DNA of 64,000 bases from Leguminivora glycinivorella. Its lineage: Eukaryota; Arthropoda; Insecta; Lepidoptera; Tortricidae. Below are positions 1 to 11,500 of this stretch, one piece after another. The notes below the pieces were generated by a model. It was not told where the DNA came from, did no database searches, and saw only the letters and a list, made by a program, of their open reading frames with translations. Both the position numbers and the translations under genes were made by a program. The stretch covers positions 5,456,001 to 5,520,000 of the forward strand of contig NC_062971.1 of NCBI RefSeq assembly GCF_023078275.1, given 5' to 3'. The stretch's first letter is position 1. Every line of letters begins with the position of its first letter.

Positions 1-98
1 TTTCACAGTAAACGTCAATGTGACTTCTTATGGCAAATAGAACATGCTTTAAATAAGACAGGGTTCTAGAGTGGCCTAGGATTCAAATTGGTTGACCG
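1..98. mobile_element. MITE remnant, TA-flanked CAGTCAACC family
   Basis: This is the right-hand part of a small inverted-repeat element cut by the window edge. It matches the two ends of the element at 35391-35691: the tract with AGGGTTCTAGAGTGGCCTAG and the terminal GGTTGACCG followed by TA. The TA next to the terminus suggests Tc1/mariner-type mobilisation. Confidence 0.6.
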
Positions 99-152
99 TA
101 CTTTACGAACTTTAACATATCATAAGCCTGAAAGAACCAAACATCCATACTT

Positions 153-1100
153 CCATACTAATATTATAAATGGGAAAGTTTTGTGTCTGTTTGTTTGTCC
201 GTCTTTCACGGCAAAATAGACCGACGAATTGACGTGATTTTTAAGGCTGCTTTCAAAAAAAACGTCAAAAGAATGTAAAATTGATAGTTTTAGTCGGTGA
301 AATACTACACTTTCCGTTATCCAATAGATTTATTTAATTCATGTTCCAGTTAGAGCATCTTATTATCTTGATTTTTTTAAGACTGGATTTTTGAAAACTA
401 ACTCACTAAATTAATTATGAATTTTTCTCTAATGCACGTTTAGAAAAACGCACGTATAGAGCTGAATCAGTCGATCTTATTTGTAAAATTTGGACAATTT
501 TGAATATTAAAACGGGTAAATTTATAATTCGTATATCCTGTACCACAATCATTTCAGACTAGATTTTTATTTTAAGTTTTTGAAAAAGAGTAAACTAGCC
601 TAAGGCGAATTCAATTTTTTCAGAAATTACCTAAAATTAAGTGACAATTTCTTTGAAAATCTACATCACATCGAAGTAAGTTTTATACTAAATTAATCTG
701 CAACGTTTACTTAAATTGCTGTTATGCCTTAGTGATTATAAATTGCTATTATTGATTTTTGCCAATTTTTTGAAAACGAGCCTTCACCGGTACAATTATT
801 ACCACTTTTGGACATTTTCTCATATTTTGTTAGACCAAGTAGAAAAAGTCCTATAATGTGATATATATTTATAAACTACTCGCAAAGCCCTTTAATTTGA
901 TACCACACACAGTATGATCGAGCGCTCGGTTGCGATTTCACTATTTTTAACACGAAAGCCCTCTTAAGTGGAGATAGTTGAAGGGATGGAGAGTGACATA
1001 GGCTACTTTTTGTCTCTTTCTGACCCGCCTTCCCTAAAAGTAGTGGTGGAAATTTGCATGGAGCATTCCGCAATTTTCGAATTTAAGCGAAGCCTTAGAA
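153..1100 (+). repeat. Dispersed lepidopteran repeat, interrupted
   Basis: The left part (153-244) begins with CATACTAATATTATAAATGG and the right part (968 to about 1100) resumes with GTGGAGATAGTTGAAGGGAT. Other copies lie at 7086-7262, 31015-31210, 35459-35627 and, inverted, 56174-56345. In those the two parts are joined at a single TTAA. Here a 719-bp element separates them. Confidence 0.75.
245..963 (+). mobile_element. Non-autonomous TTAA element, copy 1
   Basis: A 719-bp block starts GGCTGCTTTC and ends GAAAGCCCTC, with TTAA on both sides (241-244 and 964-967). The ends are weak inverted repeats, matching at 7 of 10 positions. Intact copies of the host repeat at 7086 and 31015 show the empty site with one TTAA, so the insertion and its target duplication can be read directly. 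A second copy is at 59082-59796. It has no coding capacity. TTAA duplication is the hallmark of piggyBac-type transposition, so I infer a piggyBac-mobilised derivative. Confidence 0.7.
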
Positions 1101-1424
1101 GCGAAGATTTAGAACATATAGGTATCCAAGGATGAATCTTTTTATGATGATTCATCGTCACCAAATCGGCCTTCATAAAACATCGGCCAAATCAAAATAA
1201 TCACAAGGAAAGAACCTATAAGTTACCTACTTATAGCCAAGTATAGGTCAATGACTTACATGAGCTATAGTAGGTATAGATGAGCTTTTAAACTTAAAAA
1301 GGTGGAGTAAAAGTTTAATAAAAGCTCGATTTACTTAGGTAGGATTTATTTGTGTCTTATGTTAACGTAGCACATACTGGTTAAACCTACACTATAACGT
1401 AGCAAATAAAACAACTATCAGGCC

Positions 1425-1563
1425 ATATTTTTGAATTAAAGGAAAAATTGAAAAATTTACACCTCCGGCAGGACTCGAACCTGCGACCTTTGGCCTTGCT
1501 GGGGCCATGGCCAGTCCTGCCGCAGGTGTGAATTTTTCCATTTTTCCTTTAATTCAAAAATAT
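1425..1563. mobile_element. Palindromic element with tRNA-like core, element 1
   Basis: Two 40-bp arms (1425-1464 and 1524-1563) are inverted copies with two mismatches. The roughly 60-bp centre contains, on the minus strand, GGTTCGAGTCC (1471-1481), a perfect pol III B-box or T-loop motif. A longer stem continues around it (CAGGACTCGAACCTG). An imperfect direct repeat AAACA(A)ACTATCAGGCCAT lies on both sides (about 1409 and 1599). It looks like a foldback element that has taken up a tRNA-derived core. Confidence 0.55.
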
Positions 1564-1774
1564 GTAATATCGCTCACAGACGTTTCTGCATGATAAAAAA
1601 CAAACTATCAGGCCATTATTATCGTAGGTACTGGTACATTCTGGTACATTACTTAGCAATAGAATGATAGGATGTAATTCTTACCGTCTGAATTTTGGTT
1701 TCAGGTATAGCTTAAGCTTTGTGAAGCAGCACCAACATGATGCTACGTTTGTCAACTTTTATTGGTAAGTACCT

Positions 1775-1944
1775 ACTTATAAACTGAAATAGATACCATA
1801 CACTAAAGAAAAAGCGATCAAGCCCACTTCTGGCGAAGCCGGGAATCGAACCCGGGTCTCCAGCTAACGCGGCTGACGTGATAAACCGCTACACCACCCC
1901 GACCGCCCCGCGCGCGCGGGTCTATCTATTTCAGTTTATAATTT
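1775..1944. mobile_element. Palindromic element with tRNA-like core, element 2
   Basis: Arms at 1778-1795 and 1923-1940 are an exact 18-bp inverted pair (TATAAACTGAAATAGATA). The tRNA-like sequence at 1832-1903 lies between them. It has the same layout as the element 350 bp upstream but different arm sequence. Confidence 0.5.
1832..1903 (-). tRNA. tRNA-like pseudogene (tRNA-derived core)
   Basis: Read on the minus strand this 72-nt segment has a D-arm region GTGTAGCGGTTTATCAC (A box) and a T arm CCGGGTTCGATTCCCGG (perfect B box). It also has a plausible anticodon stem TCAGC/GCTGG. The 7-nt loop has G where a functional tRNA needs U at position 33, and the acceptor ends pair poorly. The D-arm text resembles insect tRNA-Val. 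I read it as a SINE head or pseudo-tRNA, not a working tRNA gene. Confidence 0.55.
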
Positions 1945-2069
1945 ATAAATAGTAGTGTTACTACTTAAAACAAAAACAAATCAAAAAATATTTAATAAAA
2001 TAATTTGATTTATTCCCTACATCGGAAGTACCTACTTATTTACCCTTACTTAACAAACAGTCTATATAT

Positions 2070-2155
2070 GAAATAAAACTATGTAAAAGAATTATATCGC
2101 GTATAATGAATTTACAATCATTAGTAACTATCGCGGTAACCGAAGACAATATTAA
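2070..2155 (-). repeat. Retroelement terminal fragment, copy 1
   Basis: On the minus strand this matches 60340-60460: both run from TTGTCTTCGGTTACCGCGAT to GTAAATTCATTATACGCGAT and on toward ATAGTTTTATTT. This copy lacks an internal segment of about 48 bp that contains GAAACGTCGGGATG. The sequence resembles the outer ends of Penelope-like elements (compare 20145-20160), but the assignment is tentative. Confidence 0.45.
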
Positions 2156-2500
2156 ACAATCTATATAATCAGTCAATTAAAACCTTGTTGCGAGAGTTCA
2201 CCAGAATACCATCTCTAACAAATCTAACAATCGACATTGACAAATTCCTTAAAAACCAAGCTACTTAAGAATCTTAAGATGAAAGTGCTCTGACTGTAAT
2301 TCCATTGTTTAAACGCCATCATTAATAAAACTATATTGCAGTAAAGTAACTCCAAATAAAATGGCAAAATATCGAGTTAATATCTGTGATGAGAAGTCAT
2401 AACTATGACTATATTTTTTGAAAATATTATGCTTTGTTTGAGCTCAATTAGGCTTTTTGTTATATGTTTAGACATATTATAATGATACGTATCACAGTTA

Positions 2501-2618
2501 GGGCCACTTGCACAAACGAAAATGGAGGGTTAACCCGAGGATTAACCCACCATTTTATATGGAATTTGAGAGATGACAGCCCACTAACCACGAGTTAAGT
2601 GGTTGTTGCAAGTGGGCC
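2501..2618. mobile_element. MITE with TTA duplication, GGGCCACTTGCAC family
   Basis: The element starts GGGCCACTTGCAC and ends TTGCAAGTGGGCC, with TTA on both sides (2498-2500, 2619-2621). A 3-bp TTA/TAA duplication points to PIF/Harbinger-type mobilisation. A minimal relative is at 17115-17159. Confidence 0.65.
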
Positions 2619-3231
2619 TTATCTGTTTTCTAGTTAAGAATTATTATTCGTCGTAAATCAAGATATTCAAGATAATGGACAAAATAGCTGAGTGAGTCAA
2701 TATAAAATGATGTCTCACTAAAAATTCGTCGCTCTATTCAATGTATGTAATCAATGTCGATCAACATACTGCTCATATCTTTATTGTTGGAATAGCGGTA
2801 TTAATTACAGGATCAGTTTCAATCACGTCAATCAAGCTTCACGCTTGACCAGATTAATCGCGGCCTACAATTATGATATTTATGATACTTATAGATAAAG
2901 CAAAAAATACTAAATACTAAAAAAACTAAATTTGGTTATGAATAAATGAAAGCGACTAGAAAATAAAATACTATGACATTCTCAAGTTTTTGCGGCAAGT
3001 GATTAAACGGTCGGATCCAATAGTATAGCGAGACTATTGTTTTGGTGTGTTTAATATGACAAACCTTCGCACGCTCTTGATTTTGATTTTTGTGACAGGT
3101 TACGTGTATTGGTAAGGTGCGTGGTGGAGTCACACTGATTGTCTTAAATACATGTTGCAGTATTGTTAATTTTACTCCATAATGTTAAGTGTACATAGAA
3201 AATCCGAGTGCACGTAGCGAATAATATACAG

Positions 3232-3486
3232 CATGTATCTGAACGAAAAGCCAACACTTAAACCCGTTAACGTTTAGATCATACTTAGCGACTTTTACTA
3301 AGAGATCCAACCCCAAATACCCAAAAAAAATTGGTTGTTTCTTATGTTTTGGTCGTGTGAGGCTGAGTTTTTCTATGGGAGCTTCAATATTTTTTTCGCA
3401 ATTTCAGTCTTGGTCCCATAGCAGAAATTACGCAGTATGATCCAAACGTTAACGGGTTAAGTGTTGGCTTTTCTTTCAGATACATG
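3232..3486. mobile_element. MITE with ~50-bp terminal inverted repeats
   Basis: The first and last ~50 bp are inverted copies with about three differences, running from CATGTATCTGAACGAAAAGC to GCTTTTCTTTCAGATACATG. The arms include AACCCGTTAACGTTT and its complement. The centre is non-coding. No clear target duplication is visible, so the superfamily is not assigned. Confidence 0.6.
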
Positions 3487-4208
3487 TATGTACAACAATG
3501 TACATTATGGTACCTCGAAACCTCTGCTTTCAATAATGTGATCCATAGAAAGTCAATGTCAAAAGTATATGTATTTATTAAATATCTATATACTAAGAAG
3601 AAAAAAACCTTATCGTTCCCGTCCCGATCAGAAGAAAGGAGTTTTTCTACGAAAAGGTTATACGAGAACAGTACCAAAGTTAGTTACTTCTGGTAGTGCT
3701 AATTAACGTCAAAAATAATAGCTCTACCCGAAAACTTACACATATATTGCACACTTGCACTGGTATTCAGAATTATCTAACAAACTCAGACAAACAGCTT
3801 TTATTGCCACCATCAACATAATAATACTTTTTATCTACTTTTTTGCATTGTATAATTGCGTGCTAGATGCGCATATCCTGGCTAAAATATTAACGGAGAG
3901 ATTTGAATATAATTAACATAATTAATCGTGTTACTTAACCAAGACTAATTAGTGTCGACGCAGATCGTTGGTCAAAATAACCGTAACCCCAGACACGCCT
4001 GTTACTTTCGCACTGTATGTAATTAATAGTACATAATATTATAAAAAATAAATACGAGTACACAGACACACCTATCTTATAAAAGGTGTCACAAAAATAA
4101 TGTGTATCCGCTGAACAGCCCAAATCGAACTTTGAAATGCGTCAAATATTAGCTATAGACATGATATGGATCGAATTTGTCACTGACAAACGTGACGATC
4201 TTCTTTAA

Positions 4209-4304
4209 CCCCTGGAACGCCGTTTTCAAAAATTTAATAACCTTCAATCTGTTAATTACAGTTTAAATGGTCTGGGACAGATCTGGAACAAGGCGTTCGA
4301 GGGG
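4209..4304. mobile_element. 96-bp TTAA-flanked MITE (piggyBac type)
   Basis: TTAA flanks both ends (4205-4208, 4305-4308). The element begins CCCCTGGAACGCC and ends GGCGTTCGAGGGG, inverted repeats with one mismatch. A CCC...GGG terminus inside a TTAA duplication is the piggyBac pattern. It is unrelated in sequence to the 719-bp TTAA element at 245-963. Confidence 0.6.
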
Positions 4305-4805
4305 TTAAAGCAACGATAGGTACATCCAATTCTCATCGTATCTAGATAGAACATTTGATTTATTTTAATTTTCGAATCGAGCCTATTCGGTATTGTGTTC
4401 TGTTCTGATTAGGAACAGCAGATAAAAAAAAATTGGACTCGGTACGAGTACAGATACAGAATATTGGCCAACTTGAATGACTGCCCCGATAAAAAATCTT
4501 CATGTTTCTAATCGGTATTTTATCTCGACTTTATTTTATAAAGCAAAGTGTCTACCACTTTGCAACCTCTTTACCTCTATTTTTTATAGCTAAGTATTAC
4601 ATTTTGTCAAACGTTATCGCTACATTACTACAATACAGTGTTACAATACATTACAATATCATTTTATTACTCGTGTGACATTTGCTATCGCCAACATTTG
4701 TACCTAATTATTTTATGACTGTCTTAATGACATGTTTTTTCTTGCTTTGTAGTAATAAAGCAGTGTTATTAGGAAACCGTAGCCTATTGTACTCGTTTTA
4801 TAATA

Positions 4806-5252
4806 ATATGTATATCAATCACGCCAACAAAGTGCAAAAATAAAAAATGGAAAAAAATGTTTTATTAGGGTATCAGCCCCAACTTTACATGTAGGGGGGG
4901 GGGGCTACATGTAAAGTTAGGGCTGATATTTTTTTTCATTCCAACCCCAACTTATGATATATTGTTGGATAGGTATTTAAAAATGAATACGGGTTTACTA
5001 AGATCGTTTTTTGATAATATTTATATTTTCGGAAATAATCGCTCCTAAAAGAAAAAAAAGTGCGTCCCCCCCCCTCTAACTTTTGAACCATAAGTTTAAA
5101 AAATATGAAAAAATCACAAAAGTAGAACTTTATAAAGACTTTCTAGGAAAATTGTTTTGAACTTGATAAGTTCAGTAGTTTTTGAGAAAAATACGGAAAA
5201 CTACGGAACCCTAAACTGAGCGTGGTCCGACACGCTCTTGGCCGGTTTTATT
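4806..5252 (+). repeat. Lepidopteran repeat, unit A (5' truncated)
   Basis: Positions 4807-5105 are repeated about 710 bp later (5517-5800) with high identity, starting TATGTATATCAATCACGCCA. This unit continues to a terminal segment with CGGAACCCTAAACTGAGCG and GACACGCTCTTGGCCGG, which I recognise as the end of a repeat widespread in moths. A perfect-looking foldback (TATCAGCCCCAACTTTACAT and its complement) around a G run sits at 4864-4925. Confidence 0.6.
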
Positions 5253-5371
5253 TAGCTATGTATTATATGTCAAAAAGCAAGCAATACAAAATAAAGTGCA
5301 TTCTTCAATTAATTACTTTGACTGGTAACCATCAAATGCAAATTGTGTTACCTAGTTAAGAAATGCATTTT

Positions 5372-5835
5372 TAGGGTTCCGTAGTCAACTAGGAACCCTT
5401 ATAGTTTCGCCATGTCTGTCTGTCCGTCCGTCCGTCCGTCCGTCCGTCCGTCCGTCCGTCCGTCCGCGGATAATCTCAGTAACCGTTAGCACTAGAAAGC
5501 TGAAATTTGGTACCAATATGTATATCAATCACGCCAACAAAGTGCAAAAATAAAAAATGGAAAAAAATGTTTTATTAGGGTACCCCCCCTACATGTAAAG
5601 TGGGGGCTGATATTTTTTTTAATTCCAACCCCAACGTGTGATATATTGTTGGATAGGTATTTAAAAATGAATAAGGGTTTACTAAAATCGTTTTTTGATA
5701 ATATTGATATTTTCGGAAATAATCGCTCCTAAAGGAAAAAAAGTGCGTCCCCCCCCTCTAACTTTTGAACCATATGTTTAAAAAATATGAAAAAAATCAC
5801 AAAAAAATTGTTTTTTAATTACACTAAGCTCTCCT
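5372..5835 (+). repeat. Lepidopteran repeat, unit B, with (TCCG)n
   Basis: This unit begins at the other terminus (TAGGGTTCCGTAGTCAACTA), carries a TCCG microsatellite (5416-5466), then the segment shared with unit A. It loses similarity near 5800. Together units A and B suggest partial tandem duplication or two adjacent insertions. A ~45-bp relic of the same family is at 25680-25730. Confidence 0.6.
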
Positions 5836-7085
5836 GAAACGCAAGTTGGTGGACAATGCATGAGTTTGTCAGTATTTGAGATAAAAAATAATGTAATATA
5901 GCCGGATCGCTAACATTTATTGCATTGTTTTCAAATGTAACCTTTGTCTGAAAGATGTTTTACCCAATTTTAGGGTCATGGGTTACGTCGGAATTGACTA
6001 GAAATAGATCAGTAAAATTTATTTCCTTATGGATTGAGGATGCCAGTATGGGAAAGCAATATCAATTATATCAACACACGAATCATGTCAATAATCTAAG
6101 ATTACCCGTAATGACAGGTCAAAGAGCGAACACAGTGACTTACGCACGACGACTGTTGTATTTTACCGATTTTACCAATAGCTTCGTTTTAGCTTTTTAG
6201 CCGAGCGACAGAGGGTCTACGTTTTCAGCTTTGGGAAAAATGCCTTCGTATGTCCGGATGGTCTCTTCTGCGGGTCGTATTTCTCAACCGATTCTTGTAA
6301 AATTTTTTGAGCAAGTTTGATAGTTATTCGTTTTATAAGCTAATAATCGTAGAAATTGGCTTAATTCAAGTGTCAGTATGGTTTGGGGCGTGAAAGGCCA
6401 TTAAGAGCGAGTTTTAAATTTTTACATTTTTAAGATTACGACACTTACAAAGCATATCTATAGCAGGGTCTATAAGTAGATAACAGAGCCAAATTAAATG
6501 ATTTTGATCAAACTTGCTAAGTTTTATTAAAAGTAGGGCAATGCCGAATAGTACAACTGTATTAATACTTCATACACATTACACACAGAGCTAGATCGCC
6601 TAGATCCGCATTTAACTCCATACTTATACCTTACATGATTTACCTCACTTCGTAGATACGTCCCAGTTAGTGTTCAAATATATAGTTGATCGTGCGGTAA
6701 AAATGTGAAGTGACACAAGAGAACATTTTGGCCAAATTAAATTATTTAGGCCGATTTATATGAATGAAAATCGGTCAATATGTCAGAGGTATTCATTATT
6801 ACATGTGATATAAGTTGTGTAAGAAATGTCGTCTAAGCAACAACATATATCCGTAATGCATAACGTATAATCCCCGAACCAAGTAATTTGACAGTTTAAT
6901 GCCGTGGGTGTTTATATTCTTAGAACTGTCACTTTCTAGAACCAATTAAGAGACACGTCGATAAAGTGCTAAGCAATACTTTTTAATTAAACGATTTTTT
7001 TTAGAGGTCGAGTTACAGAAACAATTTATCTTGGTTACTTTGCGAACATTGTGCGCTAAATTGAATTTATATGTAAGTAGGTATA
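5836..7085. other. Intergenic, no feature recognised
   Basis: I see no coding region, RNA gene or clear repeat here. A short open frame at 5955-6200 has no recognisable domain and is not called. Confidence 0.5.
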
Positions 7086-7262
7086 TCCATACTAATATTA
7101 CTTATATAAATGGGAAAGTGTGTATGTTTGTTTGACCGTCTTTCACGACAAAACGGAGCGATGAATTGACTTGATTTTTTAAGTGGAGATAGTTGAAGGG
7201 ATGGATAGTGACATAGGCTACTTTTTGTCTTAACGCGAGCGAAGCCGCAGGCAAAAGCTAGT
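7086..7262 (+). repeat. Dispersed lepidopteran repeat, intact copy
   Basis: This copy runs from CATACTAATATTA to GGCAAAAGCTAGT. It contains the uninterrupted junction GATTTTTTAAGTGGAGATAG, the empty site for the insertion seen at 245-963. The bases after it are AT-rich with no gene up to about 7895. Confidence 0.7.
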
Positions 7263-7897
7263 TATATATATAAATGAAATAGAAATGTTAGAGTAACACA
7301 GAAGACAATTAGAAGTTAGAGCCCGACTGAGCCTTACTGAATTTACTAATGTAAATAAATGAGTTCATTTTCCTGACATAAGTTCTGAATATCTTGTTCA
7401 AATTAAACTAATAAGGACCACAAACCACAACAACGTGAAGTGTATTTGTAATGTATATTTTTCGATGGTTATCTATTTGAGGTGAAGTTTTTAAGTTAAC
7501 AAATTGACATGATCACTGTTTTTTCGAACATATTAGATGATTAGGTATATCCAAGACGGTTTTCAGTTTCAGTTTTCATTGCGATACAACGAGGAAATGT
7601 CGCCAGTATCCTTGGTACAATGCCTCAAGGGCCTACTTTAGACATTAGCTAGTTTTTAAGTTTAGTCTTAGTTTCATAAATAATTAAGTAAATATGTTCA
7701 TGTAAATAAAGATTTTTTGTCAAACGAAAAATCTAAGACGGTTTTCCAATAAAAAAAAAATTGTTTATTTCGGACCAATTAAAAATCCATAGAACTTGTT
7801 AGTATAGACTTAATATATATCCAATGTATGTTGTATGGCTGTATTGTATGTAATGGTTTATCTCGTAAAATCTGTAATATGAAATACCAATTCTTTT

Positions 7898-8523
7898 TTT
7901 TTTTTTTTATACTACGTCGGTGGCAAACAAGTATACGGTTGGTACGGTTGGTTTAAACTTCTTAAACATGTTATTCTGTTGCTTTTTTATATGTATATAT
8001 AATATTATGTTTATGTATGTGTATGTATGTATATCTATATAACTTATATTAGTATGTATATTTCTACGTAGTTACTTGTGCTGTTTTTCTTTTCTCTCAC
8101 ACCACTTATTTTTTGCTACCCTTATATTTCTCCGTTACATATTGATCTCTACTACCCGAAGGTTGTCTGGTAGAGATCGCTTTTTAGCGATAAGACCGCC
8201 TGTTGTTGCTTAATTTCTTGTTTGATCTTATTTGTTGTATGTAATTACTTAATGTGCACAATAAAGAATATTATTATTATTATTATACGGTCCGCCTGAT
8301 GTAAAGCGGTCACCGTAACCTATGGACGCCTGCAACTCAAACAGTGTCACATGCGCGTTGCCACCCCATTAGAAACTTGTACACTCCCTTTTGCTGTATT
8401 AAGTACACAGCAAAAAGGAGTGTACAAGTTCCAAGGAGGGTTCGGGTTGCCGACGACTCAAAGGACAATAGACGGAACAAGTTAGTTCCGTAAGTCCTCC
8501 CGTCATCAGCACACCGCACCCTT
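7898..8523 (+). repeat. Dispersed repeat split by a LINE fragment
   Basis: The outer segments 7898-7939 (poly-T then CGGTGGCAAACAAGTATACGG) and 8284-8523 (ACGGTCCGCCTGATG onward) are parts of a very common lepidopteran repeat. They are separated by the 344-bp insert at 7940-8283. The right part contains a 24-bp inverted pair (AACTTGTACACTCC and its complement, about 8374-8432). Confidence 0.6.
7940..8283 (+). mobile_element. 5'-truncated LINE, 3' tail
   Basis: The insert has the 3' end of a common lepidopteran non-LTR retrotransposon: AGAGATCGCTTTTTAGCGAT, then GTGCACAATAAAG and an (ATT)n tail. The 8-bp sequence TATACGGT is duplicated on both sides (7932-7939 and 8284-8291). That is the signature of target-primed reverse transcription with 5' truncation. 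It carries no coding sequence. Confidence 0.65.
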
Positions 8524-11500
8524 GTTGAGCTCTACTATTCTAGGATTCTACTCAGATTACATATGGATAGCAGTAGTTTTATATTACACATGTAGCCAGG
8601 TAGCCACCGTGTGGAATCTGGCCTACAGCCCGCGGACCGCACATCACCCATCGTTACGATTACCAACCAACTCTCCTGTATCTAGCAATACCGTTGCCTG
8701 AATACAAAAAGGCTTATATCACTGGACGAGGACGTTATGTGATTGCAATAAATTACAAGAAAAAGTTTGGAGTTGGAAATGCAATTGTGAAAAATGTTTA
8801 CATATTTAAGTCCTTTAGAGTTTAGACGTTATATCTGATCTACGCTAGCTCCGTCGCCCTATTTATAAACCTGACACATAATCCTTAATACATACTATAA
8901 ATTTGTCCAAGATAACTTGGCAACGATTTTGACAGCCTCGGTGCAAATATTATTTGAAACATCAAATTTCGATGGAATTATAACGTTTACTTATCAATTA
9001 ATCAAAAATATTTATTTGTATAAATAAGGGTACTTTGATTGATTGATTTTACTTAAAACTCTATACCAATTTATCTTGGCTTCACTCTATTACTTCTACG
9101 GTAAACATCATATGCATTTGCGTGACGGAGGGAAAGCGCGTGCGGATCGTATTGATATACTTAAGTATTATCAAAGTTCATGTTTGACAAATCTGCACGG
9201 TGGCGTAAATTGCAAACACACTAGAAAACAACGCGAAACATCTAGAGTCTTTAAATGCTTGCTAGAACTTTTAGCCTAGAAGTGAAAAGCAAATATGTAG
9301 ACCTTCATTGTTGTCAACGGCTCATTGCTTCAACGATGCTGAAGGCAGCCTTTTAGGTTAAGTATTACCTACTAGAATACGGTATTGGAATTATGTACAG
9401 TGCATGCATGCACCGTCAGTTATGTTCAACATCAATACATCTCAACTCAATTGATCAGTAATTATTTCTGCAAAAAAATTAAACACATAGAATCGAAAAT
9501 AAGTACCTAATAGACGATTAGCAGTAGACCTCGCAAACCTAAGTACCTTTTTTAAACGGAAAAATAGAAAAAGTTCAGTCAACAAAAAACTTGTAATTTC
9601 ACGATAATAATAGGTTGTAAAACGCGATCTGAAGATGAAAACATACGAACCTGACATTTTAACGAAAATATTTTAGCAAATCAGTCACCTTCGTTTTTGC
9701 TCAGTCAATAATTATGTTAATTACTTATGTAAAATATGTCGCGAGTCTATGATATTTAGTACCTACATTGAGAAACAATAAGGTACTTAACTAAAATCAA
9801 TTAACCATACCAATCTGACTAGAGACGAACAATACGTGCGTGTCATTTATCTTATAAGGTATCGTTTTAATGTTCTATTGTAGATAAGCGATATGATTAA
9901 CAGAGTTGCTTTACTCCCATAATAAATAAATGTAGGCTAAAAGGGATAGATAACTTGTAGACAGAAGACTCTTTCCCACATAGAAGAAAGTCCATAAGAT
10001 ACAGTCCATAAAACGTTTCTCATGTTCAAAAACGATTTAATTATCCAAATTCCCTTTTCAAATTAAAACCGGCTTCAATTTATTCGTCATTTACAGGGTC
10101 GTGCATAGATCTTTAAAACCCTACATAAAAGTCGATTCCCCAAAGCCAACGTCAGCCGGCTTTCTGCGAATGCGCGCAGTATCGAAAAACCTGAAAACGC
10201 ATTGTTTGGCTCTGTAACCAAGGCAAGGCTTTGGGCAGCTGAGCTGACAGTGCAAATTTACTAAACCAATATGAATTCGAGATGTTTACTACTCATGAGC
10301 TGGTTTTAATTAATCGCATTGTCCAAATATTGCATGTCCTATGAAGAAAAACAGCTGCTGGAAATTACTCCATGGCGTCAAGCCCTTCTCTTTATGCATT
10401 GAGGCTACAGGAGCGAAAATGCTAAAATGGAAAGGAGCCCCCCTTTCAATTTGGGAATTTTAGTTAATAACTAGATTTATCAAAAAAAAAATTGTCCCTA
10501 CAGAACAACTCAGTTAAAAGATATTGCGAAAAAATCTTTAAAAACGAGGTTCCGCTCGCGACTGTTTCCTCCTTCAAAACTTAATCAATCGTAACGAAAT
10601 TTGAGAATATGAATAACAATGAAATAATCTGTGTTTGTTAACTTTTTTTGTCTAATTGTTACCAATTTTGAATACCGCACCTTTTTTCTTTTTTGCGCCG
10701 TAATCAATAAAGCCGTTTTTGGAAATTTTTGATGGGCTCTAGCGTCTTTAAAAATAATAACATCAAAAAAATCAAAACGGTCCGACACAGATAAAAATTG
10801 TGATAATCTGTGTTGAAAAAATCATTGCTCTATCTTCAAAAACCACGGAGGGAATAGTGTGGAATATTCGAGAGCGTTTGTATGGAGAATTGACCCCTCC
10901 TTTATCGTCTTAAATGTGTAGAATATATCTTATGTACGTCGAATATCGCATCGGATAATGCGCAAAAGCTCTCATTCTCCGCACGACGGGAATTACAGAG
11001 AAACGCAACGTCAATATTATTAACCCGCGGTGCAACGGTTGCGACCGCTCGTCTCATAAGTCTCTGCTGATTATACGAGCGCCGTGCGATGGGTAATCCG
11101 AACCTGATTAATGGATAATAGGTACCTAATATATTATATTCCTAAAGACTTAAAAGCAATCTACCTATAGCGTAATTAGGTGACGTTGATTTAAAACAGA
11201 CAATTAAATCTAGATAAAAGATTATACTTTTACATGTATCGCCAGATGGAACTGTTAACACGCAAACTAAACACTAAGTTTGAACACACCAGTTGCATCA
11301 ACCACAATCAACCAGACACGTCAACGTCACACACCCGACATCTATGAAGGCGGAATTAAATTCCCATACAAAAAATATTTCCAACTTTAAATTCGGAGAC
11401 AGCCGGGTTGGTGCAATGTGCTGTATTATTAACCCGTAATGCAATATTATTAACCCGTAATGCTACTATTATGCGACCACTCAGGGTAGATTTACAGGGC

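Noticed and set aside
1832..1903. A functional tRNA gene
   Set aside because: The A and B boxes are present, but position 33 is not U, the acceptor stem pairs badly, and the sequence sits inside a foldback repeat.
5955..6200. An 81-codon protein gene
   Set aside because: No domain, no promoter or splice context, within unstructured intergenic DNA.
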